Shown here piece by piece: positions 22,090 to 33,734 of a DNA stretch of 43,284 nucleotides (its first letter is position 1; each line of letters starts with the position of its first letter). Under the pieces are notes generated by a model. The model did not search any database. It was not told where the DNA came from and was given only the letters and a program-made list of their open reading frames with translations. The position numbers and the translations under genes were made by a program. The stretch comes from Gyrodactylus bullatarudis (Eukaryota; Platyhelminthes; Monogenea; Gyrodactylidea; Gyrodactylidae), in the NCBI GenBank assembly GCA_012064415.1, contig SSNU01000113.1:1-43284 (forward strand). Reading direction: 5' to 3'.

Positions 22090-24180
22090 TAAATCTACGG
22101 GTGATTCAATGAACTATTGATATAATAATAATGAAATGAAAAGTTCCGAATTAGCTAGACCAAAGCTAATAGAATAACACAAACAAGAGAAATGGAGCCG
22201 CCAGATAGTAATAAATTATTGCTAGCTTGTTCTTCCAATTTTGACTAGCCACTCTTACACAGCAGAGAATAGAATCAGGCTATTAGAAACTCCTTGTATT
22301 TTTATTGTTAAACTTTCCTTCTCTTATTTGCATTCGGATATATAAAATTCTCCAATTTTATAATAAATTTTATTCTTATTGGCCAGAAATGTACAATCAG
22401 GGAATAATGATAATATTAATATGCTAATTTCTTTCATTTATTTCCAAGTCAAATTACCTTCTTGAATAATACTACTGGGATAATTTCAAAAGAAATTCAT
22501 TTAAACGATCGATTATTTTGCTTGAAATTACAATTGTAATTACCAGGATTTGAACTCAAGTTAATTATACATCAACTAATTTAATGTAGGGAGTTCTAAG
22601 TAACTCATTGAAAAATGGGCAGCGATTTGAAAAATTTAGGATTTTTAAACTTGATTAAGGCACTTGCGAGAATAAGCCTCAATAGAAAAATTAATTATTT
22701 TAAATAATGCTTAGAATTGAAAGCGAGCCATCCGAAGGGGTTTTAAGGGCTAAAATCAAAATTTTTGTCTTATTTAGATCCTAAATTTCGGTAGTTAATA
22801 GCCCATTATATTTTTCGGGGAAAAATATTGAGTTTCTTGTGAGAATAGAAACTTTTCATCTTGATGTCAACTAGCTTCATATGAGTTATTTCAAACAAGA
22901 GATACTAAAAGTCAAAATGAACTCACGATGGGTTGATAATAATTTTGTTCCTCTTCAATCCTCATGATTTTTGGGTATTTTCCTATATCTTGTAAAAGTA
23001 GAAACTAGTTTAGGATAAATTCATTTTCTTTGCATTTTTAAATTGGGTAAAATCCATTGACAATTCTCATTTAATCATGATGGTTTGAGTTGTATTTCCA
23101 AAATTTCCCTCTAGGGTCCCCTTTGTCTAATATGGGGATTATTGAACAACAATGTTGGCTAACCCACACTAGAGATTTATTTAATCAATTGAGAGTAAAA
23201 GATCTCTCTTTTTGCTCAGTCGATTGCTCACACAGTGAAATGTTTGTATGACTTTTTCTTCTTATCCCCAGTTTTTATCTACACATTATTAGTAATATTC
23301 ACTCAAAATGATATATATATTTTTTGTATATATTTGAATATACAATCCTTTTTTGTGTGTATCCTCTGGGTATGTGTTCGTGTGTGTGTGTGTCTATAAT
23401 ACAGATCTTTTATAAAAGTTCATTCATATAATTTTTACAACTACACTACATAAAAGATATTTTTAATAGAATAAAAGACTATTATATCTCTGAGCCAATC
23501 AAATTCGAGTATGAATATGAATGAATCTGTGTGAGCTATGTTGGACAATTTTTTTGAATAAAAGAAAGCATTTGTTTACTTTTGAACTTATATTTTTGAT
23601 ACAATATCATATTTTAAAGAGAACTAAATATTTATCATTATAACGAGTTATGAGCAGATTTGTTGTATCAATATAACACCAAAAAATGTGTAGATAATCA
23701 TAAGGCCTGATACGAAAAAAAATTGAAAATCGGCCTGGGGTCCCAACTAGGTTTAAGAAGATTCATTTTGGTACACAGAAGTCTGGGTCTGATAAGAAGA
23801 TAAACCTGGGAATACTACAAGAAAATATAGTAAATTTTTCAACGTGCCTATATCAAACACTCATTTTGAAGAGAATAAAACATGTTTTAAATTTTGTTTT
23901 GATATGCTAAATAAGAGTTGAAAACATTTTTGAATTAGCGCCAACATTTTTCAATGAATTTCACTACGAGAAATTAATAAATCAGTATTTTTTTTAAAAA
24001 CTATCCACTTTTTAGTTTCAAATGAGAGACTCATTTAGAGGATTTGGAAGTCAAGTGGATATTTAGTAATAAAGCTTATATTTCACCAGATCTCGTCAGA
24101 CTATTACACCGGCTAGATATATATAATAAATAAAATGTACAATAATATCCTCTGATAGGTTCTATCATTCCCGAGTACAA
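22090..24180. other. Intergenic stretch with family A relic and microsatellite
   Basis: A family A right end lies near 22720-22890 (CATCTTGATGTCAACTAGCTTC). A short (TG)n run is at about 23379-23392. No gene is supported. Confidence 0.4.
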
Positions 24181-24210
24181 CAGGGGAGGGTTGGTTGCTA
24201 GTATCCACGA

Positions 24211-24618
24211 TCATTGTTTCCTCCTCACGTATCTGTCCATCGTTGGTTGCCCACTTAGACTTTTAAGTTTTCTACCTCTTTTGATAATCGCAGGTGCAGC
24301 CTTCTTTTTGCTTTGAATACTGCTAATTACAGGTTGAGATTTAATTAGATTATCAACTACCGTTGACTTGTCTGAATTTTCACTTTCAATCTCAATTGTA
24401 CTTGTTACTGGGGCCGAAGACTGGAGATCATTTAGGGGAGGCGTAGATTCAACTACTTGCTCATTTTGTTCAATCATCACTCTAACTTCGCTTGCATTGG
24501 GTTTCTGGGTAGAACCACAAATAGGGAAATTTTCAAGCAGCTTTGCAGCTCTGTCAACTTTTTGTTTCCAATAGGGTTGCCTCTCCCGGTATTTATATTT
24601 TCTACTATTTTGCTTCTA
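24211..24618 (-). CDS. Coding-looking terminal exon of an unknown gene
   Basis: On the minus strand a possible acceptor (TTGATTGTCTCTAG) is followed by one open frame of about 135 codons to a stop at 24211. The protein starts with KYKYRERQPYWKQKVD and LLENFPICGS. It continues with a long S/T/E-rich stretch and ends basic, with IIKRGRKLKSL and DRYVRRKQ. The codons and the mixed charge look more like protein than the surrounding AT-rich background. There is an in-frame stop immediately before the putative acceptor, as expected of an intron edge. I do not recognise the family. The disordered middle and basic tail suggest a nuclear protein, or the tail of a mobile-element protein. No upstream exon was found. 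Confidence 0.4.
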
Positions 24619-25137
24619 GAGACAATCAATTGAGATTGATAAATACATTTCTCCGGGAGTTTTCAATGAGTTTTCTTATCCTGTTTTTAAGTACGAAGAA
24701 TGAATTGGATCTAAACTGATTGATTGGGTTTCCACTCTGATTCTCAACTTTTCAGCTGAGTATTGCGTATAATGGATTTTGAGCTAAACTATCATTGGGG
24801 AAAATAAGCAGATTATTTTATTGTTTAGTAAGAACATTAGACTAGACGATTAGTAGATTATACAAAGAGCTCTATTCTCTTTTTAGGAATAGTTAAATTG
24901 GGTATATTATAATCGGTGGAAATTAACCTATTTATCTCCTTAGGAAAAAAATCATGTTTGATGTAGATCTTTGGTTGAGGTTTATGCATTCTAATTTTAA
25001 AGTACTTTTATAGTTTGAATTTAACATATTTATTCTATCGTAAGAACCTATATGTTACCACTCTTGATAGTGGTAGCCAGGTAGTCAATTTGTTAGTCAC
25101 AAGACTATCAAAGATTCCAGTTAATCTTGTTACCGAG

Positions 25138-25172
25138 TTACAAGTTTAACAAACCAATCCGTTAGTCTTAAA
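25138..25172 (-). repeat. Family D repeat, inverted copy
   Basis: The reverse complement TTAAGACTAACGGATTGG then TTTGTTAAACTTGTAAC matches 2598-2631 with about three changes. Confidence 0.5.
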
Positions 25173-25488
25173 AGTACAAATGAATCTTAAGATTCGAGAA
25201 AAATTCTTCATCATGAAAGAATATTCGAACCTATGTGTATATGAAAGAACTATGTGTAAATTCTTTCTTTAAAAACATACGATAATGCCTTTCTCTCGGT
25301 TATTCAAGTCAGTTTAGATTTAATTTGAAGATTCTTGGGTCCCAACGATTTATCTGATTTCAACCCTTAATTTCCCATAGAATTTTTATAATTTCTACGA
25401 TTGTAAAGACTCTGATTAAGAATCAACATTCATTGTAACGAGATTATTATTGGTTTAGGTTTTATAGATCAAAAATAGGTTATATTTG

Positions 25489-25531
25489 AGACTTTAACAG
25501 TTTAGGCGATTGCATATTTGAATTCTACGGA
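25489..25531 (+). repeat. Dispersed repeat family C, copy 3
   Basis: GCGATTGCATATTTGAATTC, with TTTAACAGTTTAG before it, matches the other family C copies. Confidence 0.5.
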
Positions 25532-26377
25532 TTTGATAGAAATTAATTATCGTACAATTAAGAGAACAGGGAAAGTGTGTAATGTTTCTAGATCACATTG
25601 AGGCTGAAACTATTATTGTAGATTACACCAAGACCTTTTGGGTATTGACTGCCATTTTGTCAAAAGTATAGTAATCAAAAAACATGATTAATTTTTGAAA
25701 ATAGCCCAAAATTGAATGATAGAGAATGACACCTATGGATTCTACAGTCTTCATTGGATGTAACAATGTTGAGTTGCTTTATTTCTGTGTCAACAATATG
25801 GATTTATCGATGCTAAGGGAAAATTTAAATTTTGCATTATTCCTCATTGATCCCCTGAAATGTGTGAGTAATAATAAGTATATCAATAAATGTATTTAAT
25901 AACTACCATTGTGTACAATACAATATGTATCATGAGTAAATTGTAGCATATGTAATTGTAATTATAATTATAATTATCAACTATGGGTATGTATAATATA
26001 TAGTATATATACATTTTAGTATACACTATATATAATATATTATATACGATAATGTATAATTATACCATTTAAACCAACATTAACAATAAACTGGTACAAA
26101 TTAGAGGATCGTACAGACTCAAATATGAAGAATAAAGAGTTTCTTGTATTGGAGAAGCAAAATACAGTTAAGAATATGGATATGTGTATTTGTCAGATCA
26201 AATGAAGGAGGATGTTAATTTTTGAAAAGTAAAGAAATGTTTTGTAAAAAATGTCGCTATCCATTGTTTATAATCAAGATTGAAATTTCGAGTACAACTC
26301 TTGAACATAAATATAGTTAACCCTCTATAAGTTAATTACGATTATTCCAAATTTTGATCCCAAAATCAACTTTCAAA

Positions 26378-26423
26378 CTTTAGCAGATAGTATTCAGGCG
26401 AATTGCATATTTGAATTCTAAGG
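26378..26423 (+). repeat. Dispersed repeat family C, copy 4
   Basis: TTTAGCAGATAGTATTCAGG then CGAATTGCATATTTGAATTC matches the family. It is preceded by GATCCCAAAATCAACTTTC, which resembles a family A inner motif, so families A and C may be parts of one larger element. Confidence 0.5.
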
Positions 26424-29264
26424 GAATCATTATTCTCTAGAAGTTATCTTTTAATCTATTGACCTTGAGAAATTTTTATTTAATAAACGATTTAATCAAA
26501 AATTGAATTTTAAATTAATTCGTTTTTTTATTTCAACAACATTATTGTTTTTATCAAAATAAAAGAACATAATTCTTTGAGCAACATAATTTAAGAACTT
26601 GCAGATATTCATTTCTCAAGGTATTTTCGCTTAACATTTTGATTTAAATAATAATATCTTGATGTTGATAATGGATTTGATTCTTTAGAATAGAAATTAC
26701 ACAGTATAACAAAAGTTTTCTAAGCGAATAATATCAAATACATTTTGTAGAGCATGTTGAGTTTGGTTTAAATTTAAATTTCAAGAAAATTTGTGTCTTT
26801 TAGTCAAAAAATTCATGTTCCTTCTATGATAAATTTGAATTTTGTTCACCCACAGAAAAGGTTTGGAGTCCCGATTGAAAGAAATATTTTGATCTATTTG
26901 ACCAGATTCAGATTCTCCGAGAAATTTTAGATCATTCAAAATAAAAGTGACACACCGTGTTATTATCACGAATTTTACTATTGAGAAATCGGTCTGAACT
27001 TTTTTGAGCCTCTTTTTATAATGCAATGACTCTAGCTGTTAAAAATTCTGTTTATATGGATCACAATCGAGTATCCTGATCCGCATTCAATAAAATGGTT
27101 AGATTATTTCTTGCAGCTCCTTGACTACTGAATCAATCACAATAATAATTCATTCAATGGGGTTTTCCTTATCGTTTTCCTCTATCCACGGATTTGGTAA
27201 TTTCAATCCATGTTTTTTATTGATAAAAATTACATTATTTAATGATGGAAATTCACATGATGTTAAAAGATTGCTACATTATCAGTGATAAATGAATATC
27301 ACAGAAATTCGGTGGTGAATTTCCAGGATGAAGAAATATAACTAACTAAAATCATAAAAATTGAAATGTTTCCCTTGAAGTCCATAGGAGAAATGTTCGG
27401 TTAAATTAGAGAACAGTTGCCCCCTCTTATTTCTCTCTAAGTTTTGAATCGTGTTGGTCTTTTCATTACTGATGATGACATGAAAACTTACCGCAAGGGA
27501 TTCGTTTTCATTTCATCGATGTTAAAAAGCCCTTAGTCTCTTTGTTACTCAGAAAAATTACTGCAAAACAAGAGATGGGGGGGGGTGAAATCTTACAAAA
27601 CTTTCTGACATACAAGCGATATGGTATGGTAGTGAAGCAGGCCTTGAAAATGCTATTCTATTCAAGTCCAGAATTATTTATCTCATCGCCTAATTCATTA
27701 GATAATTTAGTCGAGGATAAAGAGTCTTTATTAAAGATTCATTTTTGTATCACATAATCAAATGAGCCGATAAATTGTTTGTATTGAAAAATTTCCATCC
27801 TGCTAAATTAAACCATTTTGAATTTTTTGTGGTTATTGGAAATTAAATATGGTTTAATTAATCGAATCGATTTTCCAAAATAATTTTCATTTTTGATCCT
27901 AAATTTCAGTATTTCAACATTGAAAAAGTAGAAATTCGGATCACTTTTGAAATTCAAAATCTACAGCTGTTTTTTATTTATTTTCTCAAATCCTCTAGAA
28001 AAACATAAAATCATTCTTCTATAGAATTAACTTTGGCTAGTTATCTAACAAGTAATGCTTATCTATTCTTGAAGCCTTAATAAATTTCCTTTCTTATGAA
28101 TCATTAGTAATGAGGGATGAAAAAAGTATTTTACATATCTTTAGGTGCAAATTATCCCTCGAGATGGAACATAAACGGTTAACAATTCAAATATTTTGCA
28201 AAATATTCACTTTGAATTGAACTAAAATTACCAAACCAAGTTTATCTATTTAATGCAATTGTCTGCAAATAAATACAATTATTTTATTGGAAAAGAGAAA
28301 TTTTTGCTAATTCAACACTCTAGAACCTGATAAGTAATACAAGATTTTGGATTTCTCGTATCCTAGCGATTAAAATTTGATTGACGTTATAGGGAAATTT
28401 CTCATCTTTTTCCAATATGGAAGGCTAGACCATTCTCTGTTTAAATTCTAATTTATTATTTTATGGTAGTTGTTCTTAGAAGGAAGCATAAGGAAGCAAT
28501 CTGCAAGAGGTAATTTTTATTCTCCTTTCATATTATGTTTGATCATCAGATTTGTATTCCCTGATGATTTAAATATTTTACAAAATTTAACTTGTAACCA
28601 ACTGGAGATCTCGTCCGACTTGATAAATGATAAAAATCATTCTCATACCCTCGCTAGAAATCTGGATCATCATCGATGAGAAAATAAATTTTTAACAGAT
28701 AAAGCAAATTAATAAATTGGATCTTTTTCAGAAGCTTATTCCAGTCTGGTTGTTACTGAGAGTTCATGAAACTCTCTCATCGATCAACATATCCAATATG
28801 ACAATATATAATTAAAAATTGTATTTGAAAATAAGATTATTCAGTTAAATCCATAGTGATTTACTTGACCTTCATTAAAAGACATTAAAAGTGTGATTGT
28901 GATGGTTCATATAAAGGTAGTACGATTAGGAAGTTATCATATCATCCTAGTAAAAATGTACTTCAGTGACTAGACATCTTAAAAAGGAAAGCCATGCTAC
29001 TTCAATTTCTAATTTTTCTATTTTATACAACAATCCTTGGGAGGATAGTACAGAATTCTGGGTGAATTAGAAATTATTTATCAACATGTATAGATCTAAT
29101 TTGTGTTCTCAAGGGTTCTCTGTCTTCTCAATTCTAAAACTTAAATTTTATATGGCATAAACCAAACACAAGTTCATCTCATACGATAAATTTAAACATA
29201 AATAACATCTACCAATAAGTGAAAATATTAATCCTTCTCCGAAATGAATAAAATGTTGAGCTAG

Positions 29265-30002
29265 TTGACATGAAGATGAGAATTTACTATATTTACAAAA
29301 AACTCAATATTTTTCTCCTGATTCACAGAAAAAAATAATTTTTTGAATTCTAAAACGAAATGAGCTAATAAGTTGTTGAAATTCAAAAAAAATTTCCGAA
29401 AAAAAATTCAATCTGACCAAAATTAGGCCGATTTTTGGATTTCGAAAATACACCAAATTTCCACTTTTTAAAGTTTTTAACCCAAAATTTTTATCGATTT
29501 CGATGATTGGAAGCAGTTAAGTGATAATATTTGGAATCAACATTGAACAAAGAATTTGAATTTGCCCATAGAGATAACGACGATCTTACTGTTTCAGAGA
29601 AAAAGCTAAACTTCTAGGATAATTTTCCTTCGTGATAATCGAAAAATTCAAATGGTTCGATTTCTCACAGTAATGACGAACTTCAGTGAACTTCTGCAAG
29701 TGAATTCAAATTCTTCGTTCAATTTTGATCTCAAATATTATCCCTTAACTGCCTCGAATCATCGAAATCGTTAAAAAATTTTGGGTTCAAAAGTTGAAAA
29801 TGTGGAAATCTGGTGTATTTTCGAAATCCAAAAATCGGCCTAATTTTGGTCAGATTGAATTTTTTTTCGGAAATTTTTTTTTGAATATCAACAACTTATT
29901 AGCTCATTCCGTTTTAGAATTCAAAAAATTATTTTTTTCTGTGAATTAGGAGAAAAATATTGAGTTTTTTGTAAATATAGTAAATTCTCATCTTCATGTC
30001 AA
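29265..30002. repeat. Family A hairpin element, 738 bp with 300-bp inverted arms
   Basis: The left arm (29265-29562) begins TTGACATGAAGATGAGAATT and the right arm (29703-30002) ends in its reverse complement. The outer 200 bases differ at only a few positions; the inner 100 differ at many more. The loop is 140 bp. Transcribed, the whole would fold into one long double-stranded hairpin. It has no coding capacity and no clear target-site duplication. The terminus is shared with copies at 7.2, 8.4, 10.4, 11.2, 12.95, 14.1, 18.6 and 22.9 kb. Confidence 0.9.
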
Positions 30003-30407
30003 TTTGGTTTATGTAAAACTAAAAAGAATCTAGATCAGTAAACGGATCTCGACACGTTGAGATTATGATCAAAAGCATTTGTTATTAGAAATAATAATGC
30101 AATGAAATCTGAGTAATGTAGAAAATCAATTGACTATTCCATTAAAAATTGGCCTTTCATTGTGTGAATTGTGGGAATTCACTCTATGACCTGAAATAAA
30201 ATGAAAAATTTATTTATTGTATTCATTCAAGCTGTGAGATTTTATTGGTTTGATTGAGTTGTCCTCAAATTGTACGTCTACTTTATGAATGAAATTATCT
30301 GCGAATTTTTATCCCAGTCGAAAACCATCTAAAGCTAACTAGTAGTTAGTAACTACTATATATGTTGTTTGTCTGAACTCAACTTTTGAATTCTCTTAAC
30401 CATCATA
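30003..30407. other. Flank and probable 5' UTR of LINE-2
   Basis: No gene is seen. The LINE-2 start is not marked. The stretch just before the first ATG has no recognisable promoter motif. Confidence 0.35.
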
Positions 30408-31109
30408 ATGCAAGATACTGTTAATTCTGGATACCTACTGCCTATCTCTAATTCAAATGAAACATTACTACATGACTTAATCAAAAGTCTTCAAACCTTG
30501 ATTGAAAATCAAGCCCAACAATTCAATACTATTCTAATCTCCTCACAAATGCAAATAGAAGAACTCAAGAAGTCTAATGATTTGCTCACCAAAACTATAG
30601 ATTCAATGAAAATTGGTTTTGATAACACTGTTAATCAGTTGAGAGCTGAGCTTAAAACTGTTAAATTAAGCAACCACTTTGTTTCATCAAAAGACGATCT
30701 TGTAAAACTATCTGATGAGGAACTCAAAAATACAATTATGAATGAACAGCGTATTGTTAAACTCATTCAGCAAGAAACTCTTCGTGAAAATAATATGATT
30801 ATATACAATGCTCCAGAAGATGCTGATGTTGAAAATATCTGTGCTAAAATCTTTGAAGCTGCTTGCCCTGGTACTCCTAAACCATCTATACATCGCCATT
30901 TTAGATTTGGAAAATCCTTGGATAACAAACCCAAAAGACTTAAAGTCGTTTTCAACTCTCGAATTCCACATGCCGTATTTATGAATAAGAATAAAATATC
31001 TCAAATTAATGAACTAAATAGAATCTATATTGGTCGTGATTTATCTCAAAGTATGATAGAAGCCAAAAGACGTAAGTTGAAATTATTTCCAATCCAAGAT
31101 CCGAATTAA
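30408..31109 (+). CDS. LINE-2 ORF1 protein (coiled coil plus RRM-like domain)
   Basis: This intact 233-residue frame starts at an ATG following AACCATCATA. Residues 20-95 form a K/E/Q-rich coiled coil that would drive multimerisation. Residues 125-215 hold the RNA-binding half with NNMIIYNAPED, HFRFGKS, KRLKVVF and YIGRDLS, collinear with LINE-1 ORF1 (LIIYNL, SRFGKP, RVKVKF, HVGRDLS). By analogy with other LINE ORF1 proteins it would bind the element's RNA in the cytoplasm and act as a nucleic-acid chaperone. The frame has no stops or shifts, unlike its LINE-1 relative. No zinc knuckle is visible. ORF2 follows downstream on the same strand. Confidence 0.75.
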   Translation: MQDTVNSGYLLPISNSNETLLHDLIKSLQTLIENQAQQFNTILISSQMQIEELKKSNDLLTKTIDSMKIGFDNTVNQLRAELKTVKLSNHFVSSKDDLVKLSDEELKNTIMNEQRIVKLIQQETLRENNMIIYNAPEDADVENICAKIFEAACPGTPKPSIHRHFRFGKSLDNKPKRLKVVFNSRIPHAVFMNKNKISQINELNRIYIGRDLSQSMIEAKRRKLKLFPIQDPN

Positions 31110-31119
31110 CTATTTTAAC

Positions 31120-31551
31120 CATAATCCTAAATCTAATTCTAAGCCTCTATCCTTTTTTTATGCCAATGTTATGTCCATTTTCACAATTTTTGACATGTTA
31201 AAAAAATTTATTACATACAACAACTTTGATATTATATTTCTGACAGAAACTTGATTAAACAACTCATGTCTTGATAATACTTTATTTATCAATAACTATT
31301 CCCTTATTAGATGTGATCGCAAGATATCCACCCATGGTGGTACCTTAGTATACATTAAAAATAATATTAAATTCCAAATTATTGCTACCGATAGCCTTTC
31401 TAGTAAGATTGAATACATTTACCATATCATCCGGGGATATTACTTATTTGATCATTTGTATCTATCGTTCCCCTCTCACGTAAACCTGATGATATTCTCC
31501 TTGTAAATAAATTAAAACCTATTATGGACCTTAACTTGTTCCCTTTTGTAA
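31120..31551 (+). pseudogene. LINE-2 ORF2 endonuclease domain, degraded
   Basis: The frames give FFYANVMSIF, then FDIIFLTET followed by a stop (TGA at 31252-31254 where the family has tryptophan), then HGGTLVYIKN. Farther on, VIGDLNLP-like text is split across frames near 31545. These are the endonuclease/exonuclease/phosphatase motifs seen in LINE-1. At least one stop and one or more frameshifts separate this part from the reverse transcriptase, so this copy cannot make a full ORF2. Confidence 0.7.
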
Positions 31552-33669
31552 TTGGTGATCTTAATTTACCCAAAGAACTTACTTGCTAGATTTTTTTATT
31601 ACTATGGAATCATTCAGATTGTTAGCCACCCCACTCATAAAACTAGCAATAATATTCTTGATGTAATACTCAAGCCTGACTTTCTAGATGTGTCCTTAAT
31701 AGGATATATCGATATTAATCCTGATCAGTATGTTATTCCCTCTATGAACCCTAAAATCGTCAACTTTGAACTCATTCTTTCCCTCTCTAAATACTATAAC
31801 GAATATCTGAATATTACCTCATTTTTATATCATATTATTAAGCTGTCAACTAAAACTATTCCAACGAAACCAACAAGGTTATACTGTTATTTTAAAAACA
31901 GACAGATCATGGAATTTTACCATTCCTATGTAAACGGTCATAGTCTTTCTCAGACGAAATTTAAAATTCTGAAATTTGATGATAATTTCAAGAAATTTAT
32001 TCATAAACTCAATATAGTCAAGGAACTAAAAATTATTCAATCTATTAAACAGTCACCAAAACTTGGATTTATTATTCTTGATAAATATTTTAAATTCAAA
32101 CCTAATAATTCATTTTCAGTTTCTCTTGATCCAGATTCTATTAATAATTTCTTTATTTCATGTTACACCGAAAGAACTTTTTTCCCCTTATTCCAATTCA
32201 TTATTTCTAATCATCAATATAGATTTATTAGTTATGATCAATTTATTGAAATCATTAATAAAATTAAACACCAAGAAAGTGAAGATACTTATAACATATC
32301 AATCAAGATTATAAGAAACTGTTCTCTTAATTTCAAATACCTCCTGTATAATTTTTATTATTATACCATTTTTATTAAATTTTCCTTACCAAAAGAATTA
32401 CTATTAATCAAGATTAACCCTATCCCCAAGAATAAATATCCTAAATCCGTAAATGATTTTCGCCCTATTTCTTTGTTGCCTAAACTCACTTGCATTTTGG
32501 ACTCAATAATTTTATTCTTATTGAAAAAACACATTAATATTAATCGAATTGACCCAACTCAACATGGTTTTATTAGCCCACGTTCAACTGAGACCAATCT
32601 CCTAGCCTTTTTTTCCCACATTCAAGAATGTAAATCCTTAAATATTCTTAACTTAGTTATATACATTGATTTAAAAAAAGCATTCGATTCTATCTCTTTC
32701 AGCTCTATCATGAACGTTCTATCAGAATATGTGAACGATTATAACCTTTTAAATGTTATCAACTTATTCCTATCGTCTCGATCGCAATATGTCTATATTA
32801 ATAAAGAAAATTCAAGAATCCGTGATATTACTTCCGGTGTCCCTCAGGGAAGCCGTATTGGTCCATTATTATTTAATCTTATTTTTTCAAAAATCCAATC
32901 TAATGTTGACAATATTAAACTTTTCAAATTTGCTGATGATTTGAAAATATGTTTTTCATTTCCTGACAATGCTGTTGATACTGATCTTGTTTTGAACTTT
33001 ATTTCGAAATTACAACAAGACTTGTCCTATTTTTCCCTACAAATTAACTTTGAAAAAAGTTTTTACCTTATTCCTTTTATTCATCCCTCCAACAATATAT
33101 TTGATAATATTAATATCCAATTTTTTGAAAGAAAATTCTTAGTTCGTGATCTTGGTCTTGAATATGATTACAACTTGCGTTTCGATAATTACATTAAAAA
33201 TATTGCTAATATTTTTGCTGCAAGAACTCTGCACATCCACAGGACTGCAAAAACAACCCAGCTAAAAATTTTCCTTTTTAAAACATATGCTCGACCCGCC
33301 ATTGAGTACTGTTCAGCAATTTGGAGTCCCTCTACCATTTCAATGTCCTTTGTTCTTGAAACCATTCAAAAACGGTTTCTCCGTTTGTGTAACATTCCAT
33401 CTAACGGGTTTGCAAAAATAAGACTTCTGAGACACCGAAGAAATTACAGATGTCTCAAGCTTGCTAATGACAACATTCAATGTCTTTGGAATGCAAAACT
33501 TAACCAAAGAGTCCTAAGAAATAATAAAGTTAAATTGAATAGACCTCTCAATAATGCACTTAAATCACTGTACTTCTTTGATAGACTTCCATCATTATTT
33601 AATGAAATTGCCCGAAAAAACATTCAATTCACCAAAAGAGATTTATATGAATATCTTGAAAATTTTTGA
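31552..33669 (+). CDS. LINE-2 ORF2 reverse transcriptase and C-terminal region
   Basis: This is the longest frame in the window (705 residues). RT motifs occur in order: DFRPISLLP near residue 305, IDLKKAFDS with catalytic D373, SGVPQGS at 428-434, and FADD with D462 and D463, so the three catalytic aspartates are present (FADD replaces the commoner YADD). The C-terminal part carries IEYCSAIWSPST and LRHRRN, which LINE-1 keeps at 17.2-17.4 kb. The enzyme would prime DNA synthesis at a nicked target. Family features suggest the CR1/Jockey/Daphne side of non-LTR elements; I cannot fix the clade. The apparent start is only the first in-frame start after the broken endonuclease, so the frame is a 5'-truncated part of ORF2. 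Confidence 0.88.
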   Translation: MVILIYPKNLLARFFYYYGIIQIVSHPTHKTSNNILDVILKPDFLDVSLIGYIDINPDQYVIPSMNPKIVNFELILSLSKYYNEYLNITSFLYHIIKLSTKTIPTKPTRLYCYFKNRQIMEFYHSYVNGHSLSQTKFKILKFDDNFKKFIHKLNIVKELKIIQSIKQSPKLGFIILDKYFKFKPNNSFSVSLDPDSINNFFISCYTERTFFPLFQFIISNHQYRFISYDQFIEIINKIKHQESEDTYNISIKIIRNCSLNFKYLLYNFYYYTIFIKFSLPKELLLIKINPIPKNKYPKSVNDFRPISLLPKLTCILDSIILFLLKKHININRIDPTQHGFISPRSTETNLLAFFSHIQECKSLNILNLVIYIDLKKAFDSISFSSIMNVLSEYVNDYNLLNVINLFLSSRSQYVYINKENSRIRDITSGVPQGSRIGPLLFNLIFSKIQSNVDNIKLFKFADDLKICFSFPDNAVDTDLVLNFISKLQQDLSYFSLQINFEKSFYLIPFIHPSNNIFDNINIQFFERKFLVRDLGLEYDYNLRFDNYIKNIANIFAARTLHIHRTAKTTQLKIFLFKTYARPAIEYCSAIWSPSTISMSFVLETIQKRFLRLCNIPSNGFAKIRLLRHRRNYRCLKLANDNIQCLWNAKLNQRVLRNNKVKLNRPLNNALKSLYFFDRLPSLFNEIARKNIQFTKRDLYEYLENF

Positions 33670-33705
33670 TATTATTATATTTTTGTATATATGATATAAT
33701 TAGAC

Positions 33706-33734
33706 AATAAATATTTAATTTAATTTAATTTAAT
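33706..33734 (+). repeat. LINE-2 3' end: AATAAA and (TTTAA)n tail
   Basis: Thirty-seven bases after the stop there is AATAAA, followed by TTTAATTTAATTTAATTTAA. This is the tandem-pentamer tail of the element. LINE-1 ends in a different pentamer (TATTC). Confidence 0.75.

Larger units (their letters stand above)
24620..29260. other. Intergenic stretch, no gene supported
   Basis: It contains an inverted family D copy (25138-25172), two family C copies and an AT-rich palindromic zone of TATATA runs at 25940-26070. Open frames at 26781-27026, 27542-27757 and 28470-28679 show no domain. At 27491-27560 on the minus strand a strong donor GTAAGT follows ATGAAAACGAATCCCTTGCG, a possible first exon with no partner found. 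Confidence 0.35.

Noticed and set aside
22535..22560. GAGTTCAAATCCTGG on the minus strand, resembling a tRNA T-arm
   Set aside because: No acceptor stem, A box or anticodon arm can be built around it.
25940..26070. TATATA-rich palindromic zone
   Set aside because: Explained by simple AT repeats; no origin or promoter claim can be supported.
27481..27565. Possible first exon ATGAAAACGAATCCCTTGCG followed by GTAAGT (minus)
   Set aside because: A lone donor and start without any partner exon, homology or signal peptide is not enough.
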